This document shows, piece after piece, positions 50,269-58,538 of a stretch of 64,000 nucleotides of DNA. The DNA is from BB31 sp964582525 (GTDB lineage: Bacteria > Pseudomonadota > Gammaproteobacteria > Beggiatoales > Beggiatoaceae), in assembly GCA_964582525.1 (NCBI GenBank), contig CAZOSP010000001.1, forward strand, positions 1 to 64,000, in the 5' to 3' direction. Made by a program: the position numbers and the translations under genes. The notes below the pieces were generated by a model. That model was not told the origin of the DNA and did no database searches. It was given only the letters and a program-made list of their open reading frames with translations. The stretch's first letter is position 1. Each line of letters begins with the position of its first letter.

Positions 50269-51966
50269 ATGACGCAAATTTTGACCCGCGCCGCTTATGC
50301 TGAAGCTGGCACCGCTTTACACTTCAAAACTGGGACTTGGCGTGTACAAAAACCGGTACACAAACACAGTGTCGCGCCCTGTCATCAGGTTTGTCCAGCC
50401 GGCGAAGATGCGCAAGCTTATATTGCGCAGGTGCAAGCGGGGAACATGAAAGCAGCTTGGGAAACGCTGGTCAGTGCCAACCCGATGCCTGCCATTACTG
50501 GGCGCGTCTGTCCGCATCCCTGTGAATCAGCGTGCAATCGGCAATATTTAGATGAGCCAGTAGCAATCCATGCGATTGAGCGTTTTTTAGGCGATGAAGC
50601 GATGAATAAAGAATGGGCGTATCCAGTAGCGCGTCCACCCGTCGGTGCCGCTGAAATTGCCGTTATCGGCGCAGGACCTGGCGGCATTTCAGCGGCTTAT
50701 CACCTGTTACGTCAAGGCTATCAGGTGACGATTTTAGATGACAACTCGGAAGCTGGAGGCACGCTGCGCACCGCATTACCGCCGTACCGCCTGCCGCGAG
50801 CCGTATTAGACCTAGAATTATCACGCATTTTAAGCTTAGACGGCATCAACTTTCAGCCACGCACCCGCTTAGGACGCGATGTCAATATCCAAGAGCTACA
50901 ACACCAATATGCAGCGGTATTTCTCGCCCCCGGTGCGCAAAAACCGCAAGAATGGAGCGTCGATGGAGTCACGCCCAGCGATCTGCATTCTGGTCTGGAC
51001 TTGATCAAAGAATGGATCAGCATCGGCTCCGTGCCTACGCCGAATAGCGTTGCCATTGTTGGCGCGGGAAATACCGCAGTCGATATGGCGCGAGTGATGA
51101 AACGTGCGGGCGTAGCCGCAGTACATATTATTTCGCATAAACCCATCCCCAAACTCGGTATTCCGCCCGAAGAAGCCATGCCCGCCATACCTCGCGAAGT
51201 TGAAGAAGCCCTAGAAGAGGGCGTACATATCCATGAATATCGCGGCATTCGCCGGCTGATTTTGCGCGGCAGCAAAGTGGTGGGTTTAGAGCTTGTCCAC
51301 ATGAAAAAACTCATGCAGCCCGGCGGACGCTTAAAGCGCGTAGCTTTTGACGGCACAGAGAGCATTCTCAATGTCGATCAAGTCATTCCCGCCGTAGGAC
51401 AATCACTCGACCCGTTTGGCATGGAATCGATTGTCGGCAACGACTGGGCATTTACAGTGGATCATTGGGGACGGGTCAGTGGACACGACGGCGTATTTGC
51501 CGGCGGCGATGCACGCAAAGGCAGCGGCGGCACAGTAACCGCCGCAGTCGGCGACGGGCGACGCGCCGCGATAGCCATAGATGCCTGGCTGCACAAACGC
51601 GGTTTAGCCGCTGCACCTGAAACCTCAGCCCTCACCTATGCGCAATTAAATTTACATTATTACGCATCAGCACCACGAGTACACGAGCCAAGTCTGCCGG
51701 TAGCAGAGCGCACCGATGATGCAGAAATTACCAGCAGTTTAAGCGCGCCCCTGATTAACCACGAGAGCCAGCGATGCTTCTCCTGCGGAAATTGCTTGGC
51801 ATGTGATAACTGCTGGACGCTATGTCCCGATTCAGCCGTATTAAAAACCAAAGACGAAGCCTATGACGGCTCGCATTATGTGTTCGATTACGACTACTGC
51901 AAAGGCTGTGGACTATGTGCTTATGAATGCCCCTGCGGCTATATCGAAATGGTTGAAGACCTATAA
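50269..51966 (+). CDS. DsrL/GltD-like iron-sulfur flavoprotein (NAD(P)H oxidoreductase)
   Basis: 565 residues related to the small subunit of glutamate synthase. N-terminal iron-sulfur region with CHQVCPAGEDAQAYIAQVQA and CPHPCESACNR. FAD site VIGAGPGGISAAYHLLRQG, NAD(P) site AIVGAGNTAVDMARVMKRAG and the FAD-closing GVFAGGDARKGSGG. The C-terminal 65 residues form a ferredoxin-like double cluster (CFSCGNCLACDNCWTLCPDS, YCKGCGLCAYECPCG), the arrangement found in DsrL. DsrL passes electrons between NAD(H) and sulfite reductase in sulfur oxidisers. tusA, dsrE2 and cysG nearby support a sulfur role, but DsrAB itself is not in the window. Confidence 0.8.
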   Translation: MTQILTRAAYAEAGTALHFKTGTWRVQKPVHKHSVAPCHQVCPAGEDAQAYIAQVQAGNMKAAWETLVSANPMPAITGRVCPHPCESACNRQYLDEPVAIHAIERFLGDEAMNKEWAYPVARPPVGAAEIAVIGAGPGGISAAYHLLRQGYQVTILDDNSEAGGTLRTALPPYRLPRAVLDLELSRILSLDGINFQPRTRLGRDVNIQELQHQYAAVFLAPGAQKPQEWSVDGVTPSDLHSGLDLIKEWISIGSVPTPNSVAIVGAGNTAVDMARVMKRAGVAAVHIISHKPIPKLGIPPEEAMPAIPREVEEALEEGVHIHEYRGIRRLILRGSKVVGLELVHMKKLMQPGGRLKRVAFDGTESILNVDQVIPAVGQSLDPFGMESIVGNDWAFTVDHWGRVSGHDGVFAGGDARKGSGGTVTAAVGDGRRAAIAIDAWLHKRGLAAAPETSALTYAQLNLHYYASAPRVHEPSLPVAERTDDAEITSSLSAPLINHESQRCFSCGNCLACDNCWTLCPDSAVLKTKDEAYDGSHYVFDYDYCKGCGLCAYECPCGYIEMVEDL

Positions 51967-52082
51967 CGCGGGCAGGTTTTGGGCGTGTATTTTGTTCTCT
52001 CGTTGCCGCACTCCAGAGACTCTTAAAGAACGCCCAAAACCCGCTATGCTCGCTTTTTCTAGGTTCAAACTGGACACGTCTA

Positions 52083-53333
52083 ATGCTAAAAATGCCTGCT
52101 TCATTATGGATCGCCTATAGCGGGGGCTTAGACTCACAAGTGTTGCTGCACCTCCTACACAGCGCACGAGCGCAACTCGCACCGCTACAGCTACGCGCCA
52201 TACACATACATCACGGCTTAAATCCCCATGCCGATAGCTGGGCAGAACATTGTCAGCAGAGCAGCGAAAGCCTATCCATAGCCTGCCAAATCATCCGCGT
52301 ACAAATACCACAAAACAGCGGCGAAAGCCTTGAAGCCTTAGCCCGTACAGCGCGTTACCAAGCCTTCGAGCGTGTGCTGCACAGCGGCGAAGCCTTAGTC
52401 ACCGCGCAACATGCTGATGACCAAGCCGAAACTTTGCTGTTGCAACTCTTACGCGGTGCCGGTGCGCCGGGCTTGGCTGCTATGTCGGAAAAAAGTCGCT
52501 TGGGCAGAGGCTGGTTATTGCGCCCTTTATTAAACATGCGGCGGGCGGATTTACTCGCTTATGCTGTCGAGCATGGCTTGACTTGGGTAGAAGACGACAG
52601 CAACCAAGATCGGCGTTTTGCGCGTAATTTTTTGCGCCACGAGATCATGCCGCGCCTAGAGCAGCGTTGGTCTGCGTTGGTCAAAAGCCTCCAACAAGCG
52701 GCGCGTTATCAAGCTGAAAATGCACAACTTTTACGTGACTTAGGCGACATTGACCGGCTTGCGTGTGAACAACACAAGACACTATTAATAGCCGCTCTGC
52801 AAAAGCTATCTCTGCCGCGACAAAACAATGTATTGCGTACTTGGCTAGAAAAGCAAGGTTTCAAGCCGCCGCCCGCGCAGCAGTTGCAGCAAATTCATCA
52901 AACCCTGCTCTGCGCACGCCACGATGCACAACCGTGCGTCGCTTGGGGCGGCATGGAACTGCGGCGTTTTCGTGGGGCTGTATATGCAATGCCAGCCTTG
53001 CCGCCGTTGCCCAGCGATTTTGTGCGGACCTGGCACACCCGTCAACCGCCCGATTTACCTTTAGGACGTTTGCGCCTAGCCGCAGGTGGCAAGCTGCGTT
53101 TGCCCTTAGATAACCTTAGCTTGCGTTTGCGTCAAGGCGGTGAAACTTGTCGTTTGCATAAGAAAACGCAATCTGTAAAAAAGCTCTTGCAAGCCAGTCA
53201 CTTGCCGACTTGGCTGCGGGCTTATTTGCCGCTGCTATATCAAGGCGAAACACTGGTCGCGCTGCCGGGGATTGCCGTATGCGATGGCTTTCGAGAAGAC
53301 AATGGGGTAGAACTCAGTTGGGATTGCGGATAG
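52083..53333 (+). CDS. tilS: tRNA(Ile)-lysidine synthase
   Basis: 416 residues. Converts the wobble cytidine of a tRNA-Ile to lysidine so it reads AUA. PP-loop motif SGGLDS at 13-18, then IHIHHGLNPHADSWAEHC and ARTARYQAFERVL, HADDQAETLLLQLLRGAGAP. The C-terminal TilS substrate domain has GGETCRLHKKTQSVKKLLQA. Start ATG at 52083; ATG at 52092 is an alternative. It follows the DsrL-like gene by 116 bp and is convergent with dsrE2. Confidence 0.95.
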   Translation: MLKMPASLWIAYSGGLDSQVLLHLLHSARAQLAPLQLRAIHIHHGLNPHADSWAEHCQQSSESLSIACQIIRVQIPQNSGESLEALARTARYQAFERVLHSGEALVTAQHADDQAETLLLQLLRGAGAPGLAAMSEKSRLGRGWLLRPLLNMRRADLLAYAVEHGLTWVEDDSNQDRRFARNFLRHEIMPRLEQRWSALVKSLQQAARYQAENAQLLRDLGDIDRLACEQHKTLLIAALQKLSLPRQNNVLRTWLEKQGFKPPPAQQLQQIHQTLLCARHDAQPCVAWGGMELRRFRGAVYAMPALPPLPSDFVRTWHTRQPPDLPLGRLRLAAGGKLRLPLDNLSLRLRQGGETCRLHKKTQSVKKLLQASHLPTWLRAYLPLLYQGETLVALPGIAVCDGFREDNGVELSWDCG

Positions 53334-53340
53334 GCTCTGT

Positions 53341-53395
53341 TGTAAGCGTTCACATCCCCCAAAAACCTGTCAGGTTTTAGTGTGAAGGGGGTGAG
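53341..53395. repeat. Dispersed CCGTTCA/AACCTGTCAGGTT repeat
   Basis: GTAAGCGTTCACATCCCCC (from 53342) followed by AAAAACCTGTCAGGTTTT and GTGTGAAGGGGGTGAGG, an imperfect mirror. Same family as 2419-2484. Lies between tilS and the terminator of dsrE2. Confidence 0.65.
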
Positions 53396-53454
53396 GTCAA
53401 TAAAACACGGACGGCAAATAATGTGTATTTCATGCCGTCTCCTCCATGTAAAGC

Positions 53455-53488
53455 AAAAAAAACCGAAGTTGAAAACTTCGGTTTTTTT
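53455..53488. terminator. Bidirectional terminator between tilS and dsrE2
   Basis: AACCGAAGTT (53461-53470), GAA, AACTTCGGTT, flanked by an A-run and a T-run of seven. It serves the convergent tilS (plus) and dsrE2 (minus) transcripts. Confidence 0.92.
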
Positions 53489-53504
53489 AAGGAACGGAAA
53501 GGGC

Positions 53505-53975
53505 TTAGATATATAAGCAAATATCAGATTCGCCAGCAAATTCAAAGAAGGTCGCCGCACCACCGTATTCAACATCATTAATGAAATCAGCCGTATCAAA
53601 TTCAAATAAATCAACTGTCATTTGACAAGCGATCATTTTAACTTCAGCTTCTAAACACAGATCACGCAGTTCTTCAATACTGGCAACCCCTTTAGATTTC
53701 ATTTTCTTTTTCATCATGCTGGTCATCATGCCTTGCATACCGGGCAGGGCTTGCATAATCACCGGTACGGGCATGGGCATAGGCATCGCGGGATTGCCTA
53801 AAGAAGTGACTTGCAGCTTGAGGTCTTTGCGCAGCAATTGCAGTCCATAAAAGGTACAGAAAATTTGCGTTTCATAGCCTAAAGCGGCTGCTGTAGAAGC
53901 GAGAATGAAAGGCGGATATGCCCAATCTAGGCTGCCTTTGGTTGCGATAATTGCGAGTTTTTTTTCATCCGACAT
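53505..53975 (-). CDS. dsrE2: DsrE2-type sulfur-relay protein
   Basis: 156 residues from the ATG at 53975, with AGGGTGG five bases upstream. DsrE2-type domain: KKLAIIATKGSLDWAYPPFI, LGYETQIFCTFYGLQLLRKD, and the second conserved cysteine in EVKMIACQMTVDLFEF. A methionine-proline-rich middle (NPAMPMPMPVPVIMQ, MMTSMMKKKMK) is characteristic of the DsrE2 group and may touch the membrane. In sulfur oxidisers DsrE2 is encoded with tusA and rhodanese and takes part in moving sulfane sulfur. tusA lies 133 bp upstream in the same direction. No rhodanese gene is seen. Confidence 0.88.
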   Translation of the reverse strand: MSDEKKLAIIATKGSLDWAYPPFILASTAAALGYETQIFCTFYGLQLLRKDLKLQVTSLGNPAMPMPMPVPVIMQALPGMQGMMTSMMKKKMKSKGVASIEELRDLCLEAEVKMIACQMTVDLFEFDTADFINDVEYGGAATFFEFAGESDICLYI

Positions 53976-54017
53976 GAGTGCCACCCTGTAAAATTCTGAA
54001 TGCTTAAATAACGAAAA

Positions 54018-54072
54018 CCCACCCTAAAAGTCTCGTGCTGTACAAACAAGCTGGATATTTTGCGGGTGGGTT
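54018..54072. repeat. Inverted repeat between tusA and dsrE2
   Basis: AACCCACCC near 54018 pairs with GGGTGGGTT near 54064 around about 37 bases. No T-run; it might trim or stabilise the tusA message. Weak functional evidence. Confidence 0.4.
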
Positions 54073-54107
54073 AATTTGCTCAGTGTTGTTGATGCGATTG
54101 CAAACAC

Positions 54108-54338
54108 TTAGACTTTTTTGATGAGGAAAGAGTATTTACCGCCTTCTTCACCCGATTCCATCAATTCATTCCCCGTTTGTTTGGCAAAAGCGTCAAAATC
54201 CTTAACTGAACCTGGGTCTGTTGCAATGATGTGTAAAACTTGACCGGAACTTAATTTACCCAATGCTTTTTTCGCACGCAGAATAGGCAAGGGACAGTTC
54301 AATCCACTTGCATCTAATTCTTCATCAAAATTTGCCAT
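54108..54338 (-). CDS. tusA: TusA sulfur-carrier protein
   Basis: 76 residues with the defining CPxP motif: LDASGLNCPLPILRAKKALG, cysteine as persulfide carrier. Then SSGQVLHIIATDPGSVKDFD. TusA hands sulfur to tRNA thiolation and, in sulfur oxidisers, to DsrEFH/DsrC or sHdr systems. Paired with dsrE2 downstream on the same strand. AGGAGACC lies before the start codon. Confidence 0.95.
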   Translation of the reverse strand: MANFDEELDASGLNCPLPILRAKKALGKLSSGQVLHIIATDPGSVKDFDAFAKQTGNELMESGEEGGKYSFLIKKV

Positions 54339-54506
54339 AATGGTCTCCTGAAAACGAGTTATTAAGTTGAATGATTATTTTTCATGCCCGTGCTTGAAAA
54401 GTAGCTTTTATTAACACCACTGTTGCTAGGCATTGTTGGATTTAGAACCTACTGCACAACATCGTACAGACGCATTGTCACAAAATTGTCGCAAAGCAGC
54501 AAACGG

Positions 54507-54535
54507 TTTAGAAATCCAGTCTGTTCTTATATACT
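54507..54535 (+). promoter_or_regulatory. Possible cysG promoter
   Basis: TTTAGA (54507-54512), 17 bases, TATACT (54530-54535), about 70 bp before the cysG start. The 270-bp tusA-cysG divergent spacer otherwise shows nothing recognisable. Confidence 0.4.
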
Positions 54536-54608
54536 AAGCTGCCTTTTTTGGCAACAGCATTTTCTTCATCCCTTCCTTAGACAAGCTCGGAATAGCCATT
54601 ATAACACA

Positions 54609-56012
54609 ATGAATTTTCTGCCAATTTTTTTAAATCTCAAAGGTCGTCGCTGCTTGGTTGTGGGCGGTGGCGATGTCGCAACCCGCAAAGCCAGTTTGCT
54701 GCACAAGGCGCAAGCGCAGGTGTATCTGGTCGCGCCGCACATCAGCAGCGGTTTGCAAGCGCGTATCAAAGCCGGTGCGTATGAATACCGCCAAGGCGAA
54801 TTTCGCGCTGAAGACTTAAACGGCTGTTATCTCGTCATTGCCGCGACCGATAACGAAACGGTTAATGCGGAAATTGCTAAACGCGCCGAACAACACTGCA
54901 TTCTCGCTAACGTCGCTGATGATCCGGATGCAGGGCATTTCATTTTGCCTTCTATCATTGATCGCTCGCCGATCCAAATTGCTGTATCCAGCGGTGGCGC
55001 GTCGCCAGTGCTGGCGCGGCTGCTGCGGGTGCGCTTAGAAACCATGATTCCAGCGGGCTATGGACAACTCGCCCAATTGGTTGAGCGGTTTCGCGGGGCG
55101 GTCAAAAACACACTCGGCAACGGACAAAAACGCCGCATTTTTTGGGAAAACGTGCTGCAAGGACCCATTACCGAAATGGTCTTAGCCGGTCGCCAAGAAG
55201 CCGCTGAAAAAGCACTACAAACACAAATAGACACCGCCGAACAAGAAAAAAACTACGGCGAAGTCTATCTAGTCGGCGGCGGTCCCGGCGATCCGGATTT
55301 ACTCACTTTCCGCGCCCTGCGCCTTATGCAGCAAGCCGATGTGGTGGTCTATGATCGCTTAGTGTCGCAAGCAGTGCTAGACATGACGCGCCGCGATGCG
55401 CAACGCATTTACGTCGGCAAAGAGCGCGCTAATCACAGCGTACCGCAAGAAGGCATTAATCAAATGCTGGCGCGATTGGCAAAAGAAGGCAAGCGCGTAT
55501 TACGCCTCAAGGGGGGCGATCCTTTTATTTTCGGACGCGGCGGCGAGGAAATTCAAACGCTTGCGGCAGAAGGTGTGCCGTTTCAAGTGGTGCCGGGCAT
55601 CACGGCTGCGTCGGGTGCTGCCTCGTATGCGGGCATTCCGCTCACCCACCGCGACTATGCGCAATCTTGCGTGTTTGTCACCGGACACTTAAAAAACGGC
55701 AGCATGGATTTGAATTGGGCAATGCTGGCACAAGCGCAACAAACTGTGGTGGTTTATATGGGTTTGTTGGGTTTGGAAATGTTGTGTCAACAGCTCATGC
55801 GGCATGGACGCGCTGCCAGCACACCGATTGCCTTGGTGCAGCAAGCGACGACGAAAAATCAGCGCGTATTCACAGGAACACTGGCGACGCTGCCGGAACA
55901 ATTGCGCCACCAAGACGTGCAACCGCCGAGCTTGATCATTGTCGGCGAAGTCGTCAGTTTGCGTCAGCAATTGTCTTGGTTTGATCCCGAAAATTTAACT
56001 TCTGCCGAGTGA
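54609..56012 (+). CDS. cysG: Siroheme synthase (multifunctional CysG)
   Basis: 467 residues from the ATG at 54609; the open frame extends 62 codons upstream but the added part is unlike the family. Residues 1-210 are the precorrin-2 dehydrogenase/ferrochelatase half (LKGRRCLVVGGGDVATRK, SSGGASPVLARLLRVRLE with the phosphoserine region). Residues 215-460 are uroporphyrinogen-III C-methyltransferase (VYLVGGGPGDPDLLTFRALR, VVYDRLVS, LRLKGGDPFIFGRGGEE, PGITAASGAASYAGIPLTHR). It makes siroheme, the cofactor of sulfite and nitrite reductases. This suits the sulfur genes next to it. Confidence 0.96.
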   Translation: MNFLPIFLNLKGRRCLVVGGGDVATRKASLLHKAQAQVYLVAPHISSGLQARIKAGAYEYRQGEFRAEDLNGCYLVIAATDNETVNAEIAKRAEQHCILANVADDPDAGHFILPSIIDRSPIQIAVSSGGASPVLARLLRVRLETMIPAGYGQLAQLVERFRGAVKNTLGNGQKRRIFWENVLQGPITEMVLAGRQEAAEKALQTQIDTAEQEKNYGEVYLVGGGPGDPDLLTFRALRLMQQADVVVYDRLVSQAVLDMTRRDAQRIYVGKERANHSVPQEGINQMLARLAKEGKRVLRLKGGDPFIFGRGGEEIQTLAAEGVPFQVVPGITAASGAASYAGIPLTHRDYAQSCVFVTGHLKNGSMDLNWAMLAQAQQTVVVYMGLLGLEMLCQQLMRHGRAASTPIALVQQATTKNQRVFTGTLATLPEQLRHQDVQPPSLIIVGEVVSLRQQLSWFDPENLTSAE

Positions 56013-56037
56013 AATAATTTCAAAGGATTCATAAAAT

Positions 56038-57639
56038 ATGCAAACACCTAACGACAATTATGATGTATTGATTATTGGCACAGGCGCGGCGGGCTTGAGC
56101 TTAGCGTTGAAAGTAGCGGATTCTGCTAAAGTTTTGCTGGTTTCTAAAGCCAAACTCAGTTCTGGCTCAACACAATACGCACAAGGCGGCGTGTCGGCAG
56201 TGCTGGATGCACATGATTCTTTTGCCTCTCATGTGGAAGACACGCTCAACGCCGGCGCGGGTTTGTGCGACCGCGATATTGTCAATTTTACCGTGACGCA
56301 TGGACCTGATTGCATCCATTGGCTAGTCGAGCAGGGCGTACCCTTTACCCAGTACCTATCAAAAAGCGGCAAACGCGATTATCACTTAACCCGTGAAGGC
56401 GGACACAGCCACCGCCGCGTCATTCACGCCGATGACGCAACGGGTGCGGCGATAGGTACAACGCTGATGCAGAAAGTCTTGGCGCATCCGAATGTCAGTG
56501 TTTTGGAGCGGCATATTGCGATTGATTTAATCACTGGCGAAAAACTCAAACGCCGCACCCAGGGTTGTTTAGGCGCGTATTTTTTAGATAGAAAAGATAA
56601 CCATATCAAAGCAATACGCGCAAAATTTGTGGTTTTGGCAAGCGGCGGCGCGGGCAAGGTTTATCTCTACACCAGCAATCCCGACGTAGCCACCGGCGAC
56701 GGCATAGCGATGGCGTGGCGGGCGGGCTGCCGTGTGGCAAATATGGAATTTATCCAATTTCACCCGACCTGCTTGTATCATCCGGCAGCCAAAACTTTTC
56801 TGATTTCCGAAGCGGTGCGCGGCGAAGGTGGCAAATTACTGTTACCCGATGGTTCGCGTTTTATGGATCGCTTCGATAAACGCGCCGAACTTGCCCCGCG
56901 TGACATTGTAGCGCGAGCCATTGACCACGAAATGAAGCGCATCGGTAGCGAATCGCTGTTTTTAGACATCAGTCACCAATCGGCAGAATTTATTACTTCA
57001 CACTTTCCCAATATTTATGCGCGCTGTCTCGAACTCGGCTACGACATGACCACGCAACCCATTCCGGTTGTGCCTGCCGCGCACTACACCTGCGGCGGCG
57101 TAGTGATTGACCGCGAAGGACAAACCGACATTGAAGGCTTGTTTGCTATCGGCGAAGTGTCTTTTACCGGCTTGCACGGCGCAAATCGCATGGCGAGTAA
57201 TTCTTTGCTGGAATGTTTGGTGTTCGCCCACAGCGCGGGAGCAAAAATTTTACGCGAATTAGACCGCGTAACCATGCCCGAAGTGCTGCCCGACTGGGAC
57301 GAAAGCCGCGTCACCGATTCCGACGAAGAAGTCGTGGTGTCGCATAACTGGGAAGAATTGCGCCGTTTTATGTGGGATTACGTGGGCATTGTGCGCACCA
57401 CTAAACGCCTGCAACGCGCCAAACATCGGGTGGATTTACTGCGTACTGAAATTGCCGAATATTACAGCCACTTCCGCGTCACTAACGACTTGATTGAATT
57501 GCGTAATTTGGTTGAAGTCGCCGATTTAATCATCCGTTCGGCACAGTCGCGCAAAGAAAGTCGCGGTCTGCATTACACCCTTGATTATCCGCAGCAAGCC
57601 CCGCTGGCGCATAATACCGTATTAATTCCAAAGACTTAA
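56038..57639 (+). CDS. nadB: L-aspartate oxidase
   Basis: 533 residues. FAD enzyme that turns aspartate to iminoaspartate for NAD synthesis. FAD motif DVLIIGTGAAGLSLALKVAD, then YAQGGVSAVLDAHDSFASHV, LTREGGHSHRRVIHADDATG, EFIQFHPTCLYHPAAKTFLI, HYTCGGVVIDREGQTDIEGL and GANRMASNSLLECLVFAHSA. A typical helical C-terminus follows. 25 bp after cysG. nadA and nadC are not nearby. Confidence 0.97.
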   Translation: MQTPNDNYDVLIIGTGAAGLSLALKVADSAKVLLVSKAKLSSGSTQYAQGGVSAVLDAHDSFASHVEDTLNAGAGLCDRDIVNFTVTHGPDCIHWLVEQGVPFTQYLSKSGKRDYHLTREGGHSHRRVIHADDATGAAIGTTLMQKVLAHPNVSVLERHIAIDLITGEKLKRRTQGCLGAYFLDRKDNHIKAIRAKFVVLASGGAGKVYLYTSNPDVATGDGIAMAWRAGCRVANMEFIQFHPTCLYHPAAKTFLISEAVRGEGGKLLLPDGSRFMDRFDKRAELAPRDIVARAIDHEMKRIGSESLFLDISHQSAEFITSHFPNIYARCLELGYDMTTQPIPVVPAAHYTCGGVVIDREGQTDIEGLFAIGEVSFTGLHGANRMASNSLLECLVFAHSAGAKILRELDRVTMPEVLPDWDESRVTDSDEEVVVSHNWEELRRFMWDYVGIVRTTKRLQRAKHRVDLLRTEIAEYYSHFRVTNDLIELRNLVEVADLIIRSAQSRKESRGLHYTLDYPQQAPLAHNTVLIPKT

Positions 57640-57660
57640 GCAGCGACTAGAAAACCTAAA

Positions 57661-58419
57661 ATGAGCATCAATGCGATTGAAACCCACAATATAAGCTTTG
57701 CTTACCCGCAGCGTCCATTGATTTTGCAACACATTGACTGGCAAGTTAAAAGCGGAGAATTTATCGCCCTCGTAGGCCCCAACGGCGGCGGCAAAAGCAC
57801 GCTATTAAAAATCATCTTAGGGCTTTTGAAACCACAACAAGGACAGGTGCAAATACTGGGAGAAAGCCTCGCAAAAAATCGCAAGCGCATTGGCTATGTA
57901 CCGCAATTTACTGATTTTTCACGCGATTACCCAATTACTGTAGAAGAAACCGTGTTGCTAGGACGGCTGGGCAAAACCCGCCCTTATTTTGGCTATCGCA
58001 AGCAAGACCGAGAGATTGCGCAGCGAGTCATGCAGGAAGCTTATGTCGCAGATTTGCACGCCCAGCGACTTGGCACCTTGTCCGGCGGGCAGTTGCAGCG
58101 CGTACTGATCGCCCGCGCCCTCGCCTCTGAGCCGGATATTTTAATTCTCGATGAACCGACCACCAACATAGACATGCGCACTGAAGAAGATATTTTTGCT
58201 CTGCTGAAAACATTTAACCAGCGCATGACCATCGTTGTGGTATCGCACGACATTGGTTTTATTTCTAGCTATGTGAATCGCGTTGCCTGCTTAAATAAAA
58301 CCCTCTTGTGTCACCACACAGACGCGCTGCACGGCAAACTCATTCAAGACCTGTATGAACAACCAGTGCGCTCGATTCATCATCAGCATGAAGCGCATTT
58401 TCAATGTCCGTTGAAATAA
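57661..58419 (+). CDS. ABC transporter ATP-binding protein, metal (ZnuC/MntB-like) type
   Basis: 252 residues. Walker A GPNGGGKST (39-47), Q-loop VPQFTDFSRDYPITVEETVL, signature LSGGQLQRVLIARAL, Walker B ILILDEPTTNID and switch histidine VSHDIGFISSY. The sequence groups with ATPases of zinc/manganese importers. The C-terminal tail is histidine-rich (RSIHHQHEAHFQC). No permease or binding-protein gene is adjacent, so partners must be elsewhere. 21 bp after nadB. Confidence 0.88.
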   Translation: MSINAIETHNISFAYPQRPLILQHIDWQVKSGEFIALVGPNGGGKSTLLKIILGLLKPQQGQVQILGESLAKNRKRIGYVPQFTDFSRDYPITVEETVLLGRLGKTRPYFGYRKQDREIAQRVMQEAYVADLHAQRLGTLSGGQLQRVLIARALASEPDILILDEPTTNIDMRTEEDIFALLKTFNQRMTIVVVSHDIGFISSYVNRVACLNKTLLCHHTDALHGKLIQDLYEQPVRSIHHQHEAHFQCPLK

Positions 58420-58538
58420 AGCAACCGCAACTTCTCGATGCCCCTCATCAAGCCCGCTCACCTTAAAGCCTATAACACAAGATGCAGCACGTCTTAATCT
58501 GCTAGAATTAAAAAAACCTGCTGCCAAAGGACGCAACC

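Noticed and set aside
54423..54608. N-terminal 62-residue extension of cysG
   Set aside because: It is unlike the CysG family and contains the likely promoter; the family start at 54609 fits.
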